DNA from: Duganella sp. Root336D2
GTDB taxonomy: Bacteria > Pseudomonadota > Gammaproteobacteria > Burkholderiales > Burkholderiaceae_D
Assembly: GCF_001425005.1 (NCBI RefSeq)
Contig: NZ_LMDB01000035.1
Span: forward strand, 137,005 to 201,004
Direction of reading: 5' to 3'
DNA length: 64,000 nucleotides
Numbering within the stretch: the stretch's first letter is position 1; each line of letters begins with the position of its first letter. This document shows positions 44,822 through 53,795 of this stretch, one piece after another. The notes below the pieces were generated by a model, which was not told the origin of the DNA, made no database searches, and saw only the letters and a program-made list of their open reading frames with translations. Both the position numbers and the translations under genes were made by a program.

Positions 44822-44843
44822 GGGGCCCTGCGGGGCCTCTTTT
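44822..44843 (+). terminator. Rho-independent terminator after suhB
   Basis: A GGCCC/GGGCC stem (extended by G-T and G-C pairs) with a TGCG loop is followed by TCTTTT, 26 bases past the suhB stop. Confidence 0.7.
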
Positions 44844-44932
44844 GTTATTGCTGTGCGTCAACGAATCTGACTTACTGTTATACTCCGTACAGCGCCGACG
44901 TTTCCGTATGGCAATAATTTCCACATAATTTA

Positions 44933-44938
44933 TATAAT
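44933..44938 (+). promoter_or_regulatory. -10 hexamer of rhlE with very short or no leader
   Basis: TATAAT in an AT-rich tract lies nine bases before the rhlE ATG, giving a predicted start site only about three bases upstream. No ribosome site precedes the ATG. Confidence 0.4.
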
Positions 44939-44947
44939 AATCACACT

Positions 44948-46369
44948 ATGTCTTTTTCCGATCTCGGCTTGTCCGATGCCATCGTGCGCGCGGTCGCCGA
45001 AACCGGCTATACAGCCCCTACCCCGATCCAGAGCCAGGCGATTCCAGCCGTGCTGAACGGCGGCGACCTGCTGGCAGGCGCCCAGACCGGCACCGGCAAG
45101 ACCGCCGGCTTTACGCTGCCGATCCTGCATCGCCTGTCCACCGACGCCTTCGGCAGCAAGCTGGCGAACAATACCTCGCCGCGCCCGATCCGCGCCCTGA
45201 TCCTGACCCCGACCCGCGAGCTGGCGGCCCAGGTTGAAGAAAGCGTCAAGACCTACGGCAAGTACACCAAGCTGAATTCGGCCGTGATCTTTGGCGGCGT
45301 CAGCATCAACCCGCAGATCAAGCTGCTCAAGCACGGCGTCGACATCCTGGTTGCCACCCCGGGCCGCCTGCTGGACCACATGGGCCAGGGCACCGTCAAC
45401 CTGGACAAGGTGGAAATCCTGATCCTGGACGAAGCCGACCGCATGCTGGACATGGGCTTCATCCGCGACATCCGCAAAGTGCTGGCCGCCCTGCCGCCGA
45501 AGCGCCAGAACCTGCTGTTCTCGGCCACCTTCTCCGACGAGATCAAGGCGCTGGCCGACGGCCTGCTGGACCAGCCGAAAACCATCGAAGTGGCACGCCG
45601 CAATTCGACGGTGGAAATCATTTCGCAGAAAATCCACCCGGTCGACCGCGACAAGAAGCACCCGATGCTGTCGCACCTGATCCGCACCCACGCCTGGACG
45701 CAGGTGCTGGTGTTTACCCGCACCAAGCACGGCGCCAACAAGCTGGTCGAACAGCTGGGGCGCGATGGCGTGAAAGCCATGGCGATCCACGGCAACAAGA
45801 GCCAGACCGCGCGTACCCGTGCGCTGGCCGAGTTCAAGGATGGCACGCTGCAGTGCCTGGTCGCCACCGATATCGCCGCGCGCGGCATCGACATCGACCA
45901 GCTGCCGCACGTGGTCAACTACGACCTGCCGAATGTACCGGAAGATTATGTGCACCGTATCGGCCGCACCGGCCGCGCCGGCGCCAAGGGCGAAGCCGTG
46001 TCGCTGGTGTGCGTCGATGAACACAGCATGCTGCGTGACATCGAGCGCCTGATCAAGCAAACGCTGCCGCGCGAAGTGATCGAAGGCTTCGAACCGGATC
46101 CGAATGCCAAGGCACAGCCGATCCAGTTGCGCAGCGGCGTCGGCCACCACCAGAACCGCCCGCCGCGCGCCGGTGGCGGTGGCGGTAACGGCAACGGCGG
46201 CGGCAACCGCGGCCAGAACGGCCAGGGCAAGCCACGTGTCGCCGCCAACGGCAACGGCAGCGCCCCGCGCGGCGCCGCTCCAGCCGGCATCCGTCGCGAC
46301 GCCCGTCCAGGCAGCAGCCCAAGCGGTTCCCGCCCATCCAACGCCCCGCGCAACCGCCCACCACGTTAA
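44948..46369 (+). CDS. rhlE: DEAD-box ATP-dependent RNA helicase RhlE
   Basis: All helicase motifs are present: Q motif (APTPIQSQAIPAVL), I (AQTGTGKT), Ia (PTRELAAQ), Ib (TPGRLLD), II (DEAD), III (SATFS), IV (VFTRTKHG), V (ATDIAARGID) and VI (HRIGRTGRAG). The 473-residue protein ends in a disordered tail of about 90 residues rich in Gly, Asn, Arg and Pro, which typically adds RNA affinity. RhlE helicases act in ribosome assembly and RNA turnover, often with RNase E and in the cold. The gene stands alone. Confidence 0.95.
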   Translation: MSFSDLGLSDAIVRAVAETGYTAPTPIQSQAIPAVLNGGDLLAGAQTGTGKTAGFTLPILHRLSTDAFGSKLANNTSPRPIRALILTPTRELAAQVEESVKTYGKYTKLNSAVIFGGVSINPQIKLLKHGVDILVATPGRLLDHMGQGTVNLDKVEILILDEADRMLDMGFIRDIRKVLAALPPKRQNLLFSATFSDEIKALADGLLDQPKTIEVARRNSTVEIISQKIHPVDRDKKHPMLSHLIRTHAWTQVLVFTRTKHGANKLVEQLGRDGVKAMAIHGNKSQTARTRALAEFKDGTLQCLVATDIAARGIDIDQLPHVVNYDLPNVPEDYVHRIGRTGRAGAKGEAVSLVCVDEHSMLRDIERLIKQTLPREVIEGFEPDPNAKAQPIQLRSGVGHHQNRPPRAGGGGGNGNGGGNRGQNGQGKPRVAANGNGSAPRGAAPAGIRRDARPGSSPSGSRPSNAPRNRPPR

Positions 46370-46451
46370 ATGTCCGTCTTGGGGTCAGGAACGGAAGTGG
46401 ACATTCCGAGAAAAAATGTCCACTTCTGTTCCTGACCCCATGGTGGACATT
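46369..46451. repeat. Palindromic intergenic element with GGGGTC/GACCCC core
   Basis: Arms 46380-46405 and 46415-46440 form a 26-bp stem with a single wobble position and a nine-base loop. Outside them AATGTCC (46369-46375) pairs with GGACATT (46445-46451), and GTGGACATT occurs on both sides. It begins at the rhlE stop and ends at the -10 of the next gene, so it can serve as rhlE terminator and may shape the hyi promoter. It shares its core with the element at 9917-9995. Confidence 0.7.
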
Positions 46452-46457
46452 TATAAT
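46452..46457 (+). promoter_or_regulatory. -10 hexamer of hyi, leaderless arrangement
   Basis: A perfect TATAAT is separated by seven bases (CTGCGGC) from the hyi ATG, with no Shine-Dalgarno sequence. Its upstream edge touches the palindromic element. Confidence 0.45.
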
Positions 46458-46464
46458 CTGCGGC

Positions 46465-47247
46465 ATGCCTAAGTTCGCTGCCAACCTGTCCATGCTGTTC
46501 ACCGAAGCGCCGTTCATCGAGCGCTTCGGGCTGGCGCATGCGGCGGGTTTCAAGGGCGTGGAATTCCTTTTCCCTTACGCCTTCGATTCCGACGAGATCA
46601 GGCAACGCTTGCAGCGCCACCAGCTGCAACTGGTGCTGCACAACCTGCCGCCGGGCGACTGGCAGGCGGGCGAACGCGGCATGGCTTGCGATCCACGCCG
46701 TTTCGAGGAATTCCAGGACAGCGTCGGCATGGCACTCGAATACGCCCGGGAGCTGGGCACGCCGCGCGTGCATTGCATGGCCGGCATCCTGCCCGGCGGA
46801 CTGGCGCCCGAACGTGCGCGCGAGGCGTATATCCGTTCCCTGCAATACGCTGCCGACCAGTTCGCACCGCACGGCATTGAGGTGTTGATCGAGCCGATCA
46901 ACCACTTCGATATTCCCGGCTACTTCCTGAACCATAGCCGGCAGGCGCTCGACATCATCGCCGACGCCGCGCGCCCGAACCTGTTCCTGCAGTACGACAT
47001 CTACCACATGCAGCGCATGGAGGGCGAACTGGCCAACACCATCCGCGCCTGCCTGCCCAATATCCGCCACCTGCAGCTGGCCGACACGCCGGGCCGCCAT
47101 GAACCGGGCACCGGTGAAATCAACTACCCTTTCCTGTTCGACCTGCTTGACGAACTGGGCTACCGGGGCTGGATCGGCTGCGAATACGTGCCGAGCGCGC
47201 GTACCGAAGACAGCCTGGCCTGGCTCGAACCGCACCTTCGCGCCTGA
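46465..47247 (+). CDS. hyi: Hydroxypyruvate isomerase
   Basis: This 260-residue TIM-barrel enzyme interconverts hydroxypyruvate and tartronate semialdehyde in glyoxylate/glycerate metabolism. KFAANLSMLFTEAPFIERF at the start, IEPINHFDIPGYFLN, FLQYDIYHMQRMEG and HLQLADTPGRHEPGTGEINY are family landmarks with the metal-binding Glu, Asp and His. No glyoxylate carboligase or tartronate reductase gene is beside it. There is no ribosome site; see the -10 at 46452. Confidence 0.93.
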   Translation: MPKFAANLSMLFTEAPFIERFGLAHAAGFKGVEFLFPYAFDSDEIRQRLQRHQLQLVLHNLPPGDWQAGERGMACDPRRFEEFQDSVGMALEYARELGTPRVHCMAGILPGGLAPERAREAYIRSLQYAADQFAPHGIEVLIEPINHFDIPGYFLNHSRQALDIIADAARPNLFLQYDIYHMQRMEGELANTIRACLPNIRHLQLADTPGRHEPGTGEINYPFLFDLLDELGYRGWIGCEYVPSARTEDSLAWLEPHLRA

Positions 47248-47319
47248 CCTTTGCGCTGGCGCAAACGCGCCGCCAGCGCCGAGGTGCAAGATGGTCCCTG
47301 CCGCCCGAGGAGACCCATC

Positions 47320-48120
47320 ATGAAACGCTGCCTGTGCATTCTGTTGTGCCTGCTTCTGGCGGCCTGCGCCAGCAATCCGCGCCTGCAGGAAGTGCGCGCC
47401 CTCGCCGCTGACGCGCCCAAGCTGGCGGGATTCAACGACCTCAGCCAACGCTTCCGCGACACTTACCAGCGCGAGCAGCCTTACCTTGGCGCCGCGGCCA
47501 TCCAGCGCGAAGAGGCGCTCGACCGCAAGCGCCGCGACGCCTATCCCGATTTCATCGCCCTGCATACTGCGGCCACCACCTACCTGCGGGCGCTTGGCGC
47601 GCTGGCCGGTGGCGACACTTTCCAGTACGGCGACCAGGTCAAGCAAATGTCCGCCAGCATCAAGGCCTGGCCCGATACCGGCCTGAGCGACCGCCACGTC
47701 AACGCCTACTCGGGCCTGCTGCGCCTGCTGCTGCGCGCCGCCACCGCGCGCGAGCAGGACCAGGCCGTGCAAGCCATGCTGCGCGAAGGCTATGAGCCGC
47801 TGCAAGGCACGCTGGATGCGATGGACACCCTGCTGCGCTACTTCAATAAGAACCACGACAACGAGCAGCGCATCGTGCTCGGCATGCTGGAAGTGGAAAT
47901 CCCCTACGCCGAGGCGCCGCGCGACCGCCTGCTGGCGGCACTGGCGCGCTCGCACCAGCAGGAGAAGTCGAAGGAATACCGCCTGCTCGGCCTGCGCCAC
48001 ACGCTGGCCTCGCAAAACATCGAGGCCATCCGCGAACGCCATGCGGCCCTGTATCGCGGCCTCGATCCGCTGCCGGCCGCCGCCATCCCATCCGCCATCG
48101 CCAAAGGAGCCCAGCCATGA
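47320..48120 (+). CDS. Lipoprotein of unknown function
   Basis: The ATG at 47320 follows GAGGAGA and opens a lipoprotein signal (CILLCLLLAACAS) with the lipobox LLAAC. The mature part of about 248 residues is mostly helical and hydrophilic, with no domain I can name. The next gene overlaps its stop (ATGA), and that product is also helical, so the two may form a complex at the inner face of the envelope. It is cotranscribed with the gene downstream. Confidence 0.7.
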   Translation: MKRCLCILLCLLLAACASNPRLQEVRALAADAPKLAGFNDLSQRFRDTYQREQPYLGAAAIQREEALDRKRRDAYPDFIALHTAATTYLRALGALAGGDTFQYGDQVKQMSASIKAWPDTGLSDRHVNAYSGLLRLLLRAATAREQDQAVQAMLREGYEPLQGTLDAMDTLLRYFNKNHDNEQRIVLGMLEVEIPYAEAPRDRLLAALARSHQQEKSKEYRLLGLRHTLASQNIEAIRERHAALYRGLDPLPAAAIPSAIAKGAQP

Positions 48121-48575
48121 GCCTTACTGCCGCCCTGCCGCACGACCTGGAAACGCTGGCCGACAGCCTGTCCGCCAGCGCCGACGAACTGCACGAGCGC
48201 ATCATGCGCGGCATCCGCCAGCAGCAGCGGCTGGAGGGCGGCAATGGCGGCGCCGCGCCGCTCACGCAGGGCGCCGCCCAGGCCCTGTTCGAAAATGAAG
48301 TCGCGCTGCGCCAGCAAGCCAATAGCCTGTATGTCGACGCCGCCAGCCACTCGCTGGAAGGGATGGGCGTCACCTTGCCCGAGCTGCTGCGCCTGGCCGC
48401 CGAAACGCGCGCAACCATCCGCCGCATCGAGCGCGTCAAGGAGCTGGCCGGCATCAGCGCCGACTTGCTGGCCGTGGCAGCGGCGATTGCCGCGGCGCGC
48501 CCGGAACACTTGCTGGCGCCGCTGGAAAGCCTGAAAAAACAGCTCGCCGCACGGCATGCACGCGAGAGTGCGTAA
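48117..48575 (+). CDS. Helical protein of unknown function coupled to the lipoprotein
   Basis: The 152-residue protein has no signal peptide and is predicted nearly all helix (ADELHERIMRGIRQQQRLEG, LPELLRLAAETRATIRRIERV). It overlaps the lipoprotein stop by four bases. I recognise no family. The tight coupling and matching helical character suggest the two proteins work together, although one is exported and this one appears cytoplasmic. Confidence 0.6.
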   Translation: MSLTAALPHDLETLADSLSASADELHERIMRGIRQQQRLEGGNGGAAPLTQGAAQALFENEVALRQQANSLYVDAASHSLEGMGVTLPELLRLAAETRATIRRIERVKELAGISADLLAVAAAIAAARPEHLLAPLESLKKQLAARHARESA

Positions 48576-48629
48576 ATAACGCAGCAGGCATACAATGGTC
48601 TTCCGAACAATGAATTCGTGGAGACCGCC

Positions 48630-49007
48630 ATGGGCCTGTCGCCGGATCAGCTTGCATCATTGCAAGCCGCGCTGGAGCAACGCAAGCTAGCACTTTTGCA
48701 GCAGCTTGCCGGCCGCATGGACGGCGAGCTGGCGCGTGTTCCGGCGGTCGAGGAAATCGAAACCTCGCCGGCAGACAGCGCCAGCAATCGCACCCTGAAC
48801 CAGCTCGAACTGGAAGCCGACGAGCACAAACAGGCACAGCTCAGCAGTATTCGCCACGCCCTGGCCAAGATCGACGAAGGCAGCTACGGCCTGTGCGACA
48901 ACTGCGGCAACGAGATCCCCTTCTCGCGCCTGAATGCGCGGCCCGAAGCGCCGCTGTGCATCGCCTGCCAGACGCGGCTGGAGAAAGCGACGGCGGCCCT
49001 GCGCTGA
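48630..49007 (+). CDS. DksA/TraR-family zinc-finger protein
   Basis: The 125-residue protein has an N-terminal helical hairpin (LASLQAALEQRKLALLQQL, LEADEHKQAQLSSIRHALAK) and a C-terminal C4 zinc finger (LCDNCGNEIPFSRLNARPEA, then CIACQ). DksA-like proteins reach into the RNA polymerase secondary channel and modulate stress transcription. It is shorter than E. coli DksA (151) and lacks a clear DxxDxA tip, so it is a paralogue rather than DksA itself. The ATG follows GTGGAGA. It precedes a Usp gene by nine bases. Confidence 0.88.
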   Translation: MGLSPDQLASLQAALEQRKLALLQQLAGRMDGELARVPAVEEIETSPADSASNRTLNQLELEADEHKQAQLSSIRHALAKIDEGSYGLCDNCGNEIPFSRLNARPEAPLCIACQTRLEKATAALR

Positions 49008-49016
49008 GAGCAAGCC

Positions 49017-49916
49017 ATGGCCTACAAAACTATCCTGGTGCATGTTGACGATGCGCCCCACAGCGCAGCGCGCATCCTGCTGGCGGCCGAACTCGCGCTG
49101 CAGGAAGGGGCGCATGTGGTGGGCGTCGCCACCACCGGCATTTCGCGCTTCCTGTACCAGAACGAAACGGTGGACGACAACGACCCCAACCTGGCGCGCC
49201 ACCTCGCCATCCTGCGCGAGCGCGCCAGCCATGCGCTGGCCGAATTCGCACCGCGCCTGCAGAAGCTGGGCGTGCAATCGTTCGAACAGCGCATCCTCGA
49301 CGACGAAGCGGCCACCGGCCTGAGCCTGATGGCGCGCCATGCCGACCTGGTGATTCTCGGCCAGCTGGCGCCGAACGGGCGCGGCCCCGACGTGCCGGCC
49401 GAAGTCCTGGCCGGCAGCGGCAAGCCGGTACTGGTGCTGCCATTTGCCGCGCGCACCTCGTCTGCCATTGCCGTCACCAGCGACGGCGTGGCCAGCCCGG
49501 GCGGCCCGGCGCCGGCGCGCCACATCCTGGTCGCCTGGAATGCCAGCCGCGAAGCGGGCCGCGCGCTACAGGATGCGCTGCCGCTGCTGCGCCGCGCCGA
49601 CAGCGTCACCGTGGCCATCTACGACGCCGATGCGCGGCCCGGCGTGTTCGGCGATCCGCCCGGCACCGACGTGCTGGCCTGGCTCGAGCGGCACGGCGTG
49701 CTGGCGAAACTGGTCCTGGGACAAAGCGAGCGCCACGGCCTGCTGAAGCGTCCCGGCAACGTCGGCGAACAATTGCTGGCCCTGGCAAGCGAGCGCGATT
49801 GCGATTTACTGGTGATGGGGGCGTACGGCCATTCGCGTTTCCGTGAAACGCTGTTGGGCGGCGTTACGCGCAGCGTGCTTGACACGATGACGCTGCCGCT
49901 GCTGATGTCGCATTGA
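49017..49916 (+). CDS. Universal stress protein with two Usp domains
   Basis: The 299-residue protein is a tandem of two UspA domains (about 1-145 and 160-299). The second domain keeps the ATP-binding signature (MGAYGHSRFRETLLGGVTRS, the G-x2-G-x9-G-S/T type), while the first has a degenerate version (LGQLAPNGRGPDVPAEVLAG). Tandem Usp proteins support survival under starvation and oxidative stress. It is cotranscribed with the DksA-like gene, giving a compact stress operon. Confidence 0.9.
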   Translation: MAYKTILVHVDDAPHSAARILLAAELALQEGAHVVGVATTGISRFLYQNETVDDNDPNLARHLAILRERASHALAEFAPRLQKLGVQSFEQRILDDEAATGLSLMARHADLVILGQLAPNGRGPDVPAEVLAGSGKPVLVLPFAARTSSAIAVTSDGVASPGGPAPARHILVAWNASREAGRALQDALPLLRRADSVTVAIYDADARPGVFGDPPGTDVLAWLERHGVLAKLVLGQSERHGLLKRPGNVGEQLLALASERDCDLLVMGAYGHSRFRETLLGGVTRSVLDTMTLPLLMSH

Positions 49917-49924
49917 ACGCGCCG

Positions 49925-50284
49925 TCAGCCGCCGGACAGCCAGGCCTGGTTGCGGATCTTGGCCACCTGGCGCAAGGCCAGCCACTTCCAGATCTGCAGC
50001 GCATCTTCCTGCTTGCAGCTCATATGGCGCGGCGTGGCGAGGGCAAGCTCGCAATCGCGGTCTGACCACTCTTCGTAGCGCACACCGCCGTCCTGGCCGA
50101 CCTCGACCTGGTACATCAAGCCATCGTCGTAGCCGAACTTCAGGGTGGCGCTGCCGGGAATGCCGTCGGGGCCGTGGATCTTGCCGCCGTACACGTCCGA
50201 CAGTGCCGCCACCAGTTGGGCTTCGGTCGGCGCCGAAACATCGCGCCGGTCCGGCCGCGAAAGTACTACCCATGCCTGTGTCAT
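49925..50284 (-). CDS. Hypothetical cytoplasmic protein
   Basis: The 119-residue protein starts at the ATG at 50284, preceded by GGGAGAGGGCC. It shows an alpha/beta pattern (DVYGGKIHGPDGIPGSATLK, YDDGLMYQVEVGQDGG) and a helical C-terminus with KWLALRQVAKIRNQ. I do not recognise a family. It is convergent with the Usp gene. The 167 bases upstream contain a CGTGG-N7-CCACG palindrome and no other gene. Confidence 0.6.
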   Translation of the reverse strand: MTQAWVVLSRPDRRDVSAPTEAQLVAALSDVYGGKIHGPDGIPGSATLKFGYDDGLMYQVEVGQDGGVRYEEWSDRDCELALATPRHMSCKQEDALQIWKWLALRQVAKIRNQAWLSGG

Positions 50285-50451
50285 TGGCCCTCTCCCCCTC
50301 AGAACAAAAGCGCTAGCTCTTGTGGCAGATGATGTACTGGACGGCACGGCGTGGTCATGATCCACGTCTAGTTCGCTGCTTTTATTGTAGCAACTATCAT
50401 ACCGAAAATTACTTTTCGCGCAGGGGGCGTTTGCATTCCGCAACAGGGCGC

Positions 50452-50982
50452 TTAAACAAATTGTGGGACTGACAAGGGATCGAAATCTTTCCAGTCGCCG
50501 TTCTCGATGAGGCCCTGGGCGCGCTCGATCTTTTCGGCGCCCTGCTGGCGCATCAGTTCAATCGCACGCGCTTCCTGCCCCTCGTCCACGGCCACGGCGA
50601 CCATCATGCCGGAGTGGCGCGGTGGCGGACCCGATTCATTTTTTTCCTTCATTTCAGAAAAGCTGTACAGTGAGCCGACATGGGCGCCGACCAGTCCGCC
50701 CAGCACCGGCCCCAGCGGCCCGGCCAGCGGAATGGCTGCCGCCCCGGCTGCCGCACCGATGGCGGCGCCGGTCACCTCCCCCTTGGCCACTGCTTGCGGG
50801 GTCTGCTTGGCGCCCGGCGACTCGGCGCGGTCGCCGCCGGTCGGGATCACATTGTGCTGCCCGGGCGGGTTGTTGAAGAAGTTGGTGACGCGACCGGCAG
50901 CGAAACCGGCCGCCTTGAACGCTTCGCATACGTCAAGCGCGGTTTCCTGCAACTGGAAATGTCCTGCAATGATGGTGGCCAT
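50452..50982 (-). CDS. Glycine-zipper general stress protein (17M-like)
   Basis: The 176-residue protein begins with a ferredoxin-like stretch (MATIIAGHFQLQETALDVCEAF), has a central glycine zipper (TGAAIGAAAGAAAIPLAGPL and GPVLGGLVGAHVG), and repeats a similar alpha/beta unit at the end (MVAVAVDEGQEARAIELMRQ). This matches stress proteins with a heat-induced 17M-like layout in which a hairpin may insert in the membrane. A GGAGG ribosome site precedes the ATG. Confidence 0.78.
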   Translation of the reverse strand: MATIIAGHFQLQETALDVCEAFKAAGFAAGRVTNFFNNPPGQHNVIPTGGDRAESPGAKQTPQAVAKGEVTGAAIGAAAGAAAIPLAGPLGPVLGGLVGAHVGSLYSFSEMKEKNESGPPPRHSGMMVAVAVDEGQEARAIELMRQQGAEKIERAQGLIENGDWKDFDPLSVPQFV

Positions 50983-51105
50983 GTTGTTTCCTCCAAAAGC
51001 CCTAGCCTGCCTAAGCTGCGCTTTTATGACTGTTAGCTATCGCACGCGCACCTTTTCTATTTCCCGCCGTATAATCAGTTCGTCCACATCAGATGCCACT
51101 TTGAC

Positions 51106-52536
51106 ATGAGTAGCTTCTACAACGAAAGGACTGCCGAACGCACGGCGATCGCACTGTCCGAACTGCTGGACGGTCACCCCGTTGCGACCTTCGTCATTGA
51201 CGTCGACCACGTCATCACCCACTGGAACAAGGCCTGCGAACACCTGCTGGGCTGGGGCACGCATGAAATGGTGGGCACGCGCCAGCACTGGCAAGCCTTC
51301 TACACCAAGCCGCGTCCCTTGCTGGCCGACCTGATTGTGGACAATATCGACCCCGCCACCGACCGCAACTTCCGCGACAAGTACAAGTCCTCTTCGCTGA
51401 TCGACGGCGCCTATGAGGAAGAGGACTTCTTTCCCAACCTGGGTGCGGCCGGGCATTGGCTGCAATCGACGGCGGCGCCGCTGCGCGGGCACGACGGCAA
51501 GCTGGTAGGCGCCATCCAGAGCCTGCGCGACGTCACCGAGCGGCGCGTTGCGGAAAATGCCCTGCGGCGCGCGCACGACAACCTGGAACAGACCGTGCGC
51601 CAGCGCACCGCCCAGCTGGCGGAAGACATCCGCCAGCGCCAGAGCGCCGAAGAAGAGCTGCGGCGGCGCAATATCGAACTGACCGAGCTCAATGAAACCC
51701 TGAGCCGCACGCAGCAGCAACTGGTGCAGTCCGACAAGCTGGCTTCGATCGGCCAGCTGGCTGCCGGCGTGGCGCACGAAATCAATAATCCGATCGGCTA
51801 CATCTTCTCCAACTTCGGCACCCTGCAAAGCTACCTGGACAGCCTGTTCTCCATCCTCGACACCTACCAGCAGGCGGAGGCGGCGATTGTCGACCCGGCG
51901 GTGGCGGCACGCCTGCGCGCCATGCGCGAGCAGGTCGAACTGGATTTCCTGCGCACCGATATCCCGACCCTGATGCAGGAGTCGAAGGAAGGCATCGTGC
52001 GCGTGCGCCACATCGTGCAAGACTTGAAGGACTTTTCGCGCGTCGACAACCAGCAGGAATGGGTCTGGGCCGACCTGCGCCAGGGCATCGACTCCACCCT
52101 CAACATTGTCAGCAACGAAATCAAATACAAGGCCGACGTGGTGCGCGAGTACGGCGAAATCCCGGACATCGAATGCCTGCCGCTGCAAATCAACCAGGTG
52201 GCGATGAACCTGCTGGTCAACGCCGCCCACGCCATTGGCTCGATGCGCGGACGCATCGAAATCCGCACCGGCTGCGATGGCGAGCAAGTCTGGTTCAGCG
52301 TGTCCGACAACGGCAGCGGCATCGCGCCGGATAACCTGGGCCGCATTTTCGATCCCTTCTTCACCACCAAGGAAGTCGGCAAAGGCACCGGCCTTGGCCT
52401 GTCCCTGTCCTACGGCATCGTGCAAAAGCACCAGGGCCGGATCGAGGTCCAGTCCACCCTCGGCCAGGGCACGACATTCCGCGTCACCCTGCCCAAGAAA
52501 CGTCCTCCCAACGAGCAGAAGGAAGCCCCCCAATGA
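51106..52536 (+). CDS. Soluble PAS histidine kinase
   Basis: This 476-residue kinase has no membrane helix. A PAS domain (about 15-150) and a long coiled-coil (150-215) lead to the phosphoacceptor motif LAAGVAHEINNPIGYIFSN. The ATPase domain contains N (MNLLVNAAHAIG), G1 (SDNGSGI), F (FDPFFTTKEVGKG) and G2 (GTGLGLSLS) boxes, all intact. The HEINNP type belongs to the NtrB/HK4 group. The downstream receiver gene overlaps its stop (ATGA) and is the natural partner. Confidence 0.92.
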   Translation: MSSFYNERTAERTAIALSELLDGHPVATFVIDVDHVITHWNKACEHLLGWGTHEMVGTRQHWQAFYTKPRPLLADLIVDNIDPATDRNFRDKYKSSSLIDGAYEEEDFFPNLGAAGHWLQSTAAPLRGHDGKLVGAIQSLRDVTERRVAENALRRAHDNLEQTVRQRTAQLAEDIRQRQSAEEELRRRNIELTELNETLSRTQQQLVQSDKLASIGQLAAGVAHEINNPIGYIFSNFGTLQSYLDSLFSILDTYQQAEAAIVDPAVAARLRAMREQVELDFLRTDIPTLMQESKEGIVRVRHIVQDLKDFSRVDNQQEWVWADLRQGIDSTLNIVSNEIKYKADVVREYGEIPDIECLPLQINQVAMNLLVNAAHAIGSMRGRIEIRTGCDGEQVWFSVSDNGSGIAPDNLGRIFDPFFTTKEVGKGTGLGLSLSYGIVQKHQGRIEVQSTLGQGTTFRVTLPKKRPPNEQKEAPQ

Positions 52537-53795
52537 TGACCATCCTGTGTGTCGACGACGAGCCGAACATCCTCTCCTCCCTGCGCCGCCTGTTCCGCGG
52601 CAAAGGCTACGAGGTGCTGACGGCCATCAGCGGCGCGCAGGGACTGGAATTGCTGGAGCAGCAGCCGATCGACCTGGTGATCTCCGATATGCGCATGCCG
52701 GAAATGGACGGCGCACGCTTCCTGGCCCAGGTGCGCGAACGCTGGCCCAATACCGTGCGCCTGCTGCTGACCGGCTACTCCGATGTGCAGTCCATCCAGG
52801 ACGCCATCAACTGCGGCGAGATTTACCGCTACATCACCAAACCCTGGGACGACAACGACATCCTGCTGATCGTGCGCCACGCGCTGGAACGCCACCAGCT
52901 CGAGCTGGAAAAGCAGCGCCTGGAAGCGCTGACGGTCAAGCAGAACGAAGAGCTGAAGTCGCTCAACGCCGGCCTGGAACATAAGGTCGAAGAGCGCACG
53001 CGCCAGCTCAAGGCCAATTTCCTGACCACCATCAAGATCCTGTCCAGCATCGCCGAAGCGCGCGGCACGGGCCAGACCGGCCAGACGCGCCAGGTGGCCG
53101 ACCTGGCGCGCAAGATGGCAACCCAGCTCAAGCTCGATATGAACGAGGTGCAGGATATCTTCATCGCCGCCCTGCTGCACGACCTTGGCCGCATCGGCTT
53201 TTCCGACGAGATGCTGCGCACCCCGATGACCATGCTGCAAGGCGCCGACCTGGCGCTGTTCCGCAAGCACCCGGTGTCGGGCGCGCAGTTGCTGATGCCG
53301 CTGACCGACATGGCCGGCGTCGCCGCCATCGTGCGCCACCAGATGGAGCGCTTCGACGGCCAGGGCTATCCGGACCGGCTGGCCGGCTTTGCGATCCCGA
53401 TCGGCTCGCGCATCCTGACGCTGGCGATCGATTACTACAACCTGCAGCAGGGCGCCCTGGTGCAGCGCCACCTGAAGCAGGAAGAAGCCAAGTCGCTGGT
53501 GATGGACGGCAGCGGCAAGCGCTACGACCCGCAGGTGGTGCAGGCCTTCCGCCAGGTGGTTGACGGCGGCGCGCGCGGCGCACTGGAAAGCACCGATGTC
53601 GAACTGCTGTCCGGCGAACTGGTGCCGGGCATGGTGCTATCGCGCGACGTGGTCAGCCGCGACGGCCTGATGCTGCTCGCCTCCGACCATGTGCTCAATG
53701 AACGCATGATCCAGCAGCTGCAGGACTTCGAAAAAAAGAGCGGCCACCGCCTGCCTATCTGGGTTCAGCGGAGCGCAATGGCAAATACACGGTAA
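52533..53795 (+). CDS. Response regulator with degenerate HD-GYP domain
   Basis: Residues 1-125 are a receiver domain (ILCVDDEPNILSSLRRLF, VISDMRMPEMDGARF, YITKPWDDNDI) with an intact phosphoacceptor Asp. A coiled-coil leads to an HD-GYP-like domain. It keeps HDLGRIG and DGQGYP, but the first His is Gln (GQTRQV) and the HHE triad reads QME (IVRHQMERFDG). Several metal ligands are therefore absent and c-di-GMP hydrolysis is doubtful. Its 3' end overlaps the convergent kinase gene by 41 bases. Confidence 0.88.
   Translation: MMTILCVDDEPNILSSLRRLFRGKGYEVLTAISGAQGLELLEQQPIDLVISDMRMPEMDGARFLAQVRERWPNTVRLLLTGYSDVQSIQDAINCGEIYRYITKPWDDNDILLIVRHALERHQLELEKQRLEALTVKQNEELKSLNAGLEHKVEERTRQLKANFLTTIKILSSIAEARGTGQTGQTRQVADLARKMATQLKLDMNEVQDIFIAALLHDLGRIGFSDEMLRTPMTMLQGADLALFRKHPVSGAQLLMPLTDMAGVAAIVRHQMERFDGQGYPDRLAGFAIPIGSRILTLAIDYYNLQQGALVQRHLKQEEAKSLVMDGSGKRYDPQVVQAFRQVVDGGARGALESTDVELLSGELVPGMVLSRDVVSRDGLMLLASDHVLNERMIQQLQDFEKKSGHRLPIWVQRSAMANTR

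Noticed and set aside
51010..51021. CCTAAGCTGCGC occurs here and at 60868-60879, both upstream of glycine-zipper stress genes
   Set aside because: Many identical 12-mers are expected by chance in a 64-kb GC-rich window, and the copies are in opposite orientation relative to the genes.
51037..52533. 498-codon minus-strand frame opposite the PAS kinase
   Set aside because: The plus-strand kinase has complete HEINNP, N, G1, F and G2 boxes. The antisense frame is a shadow.
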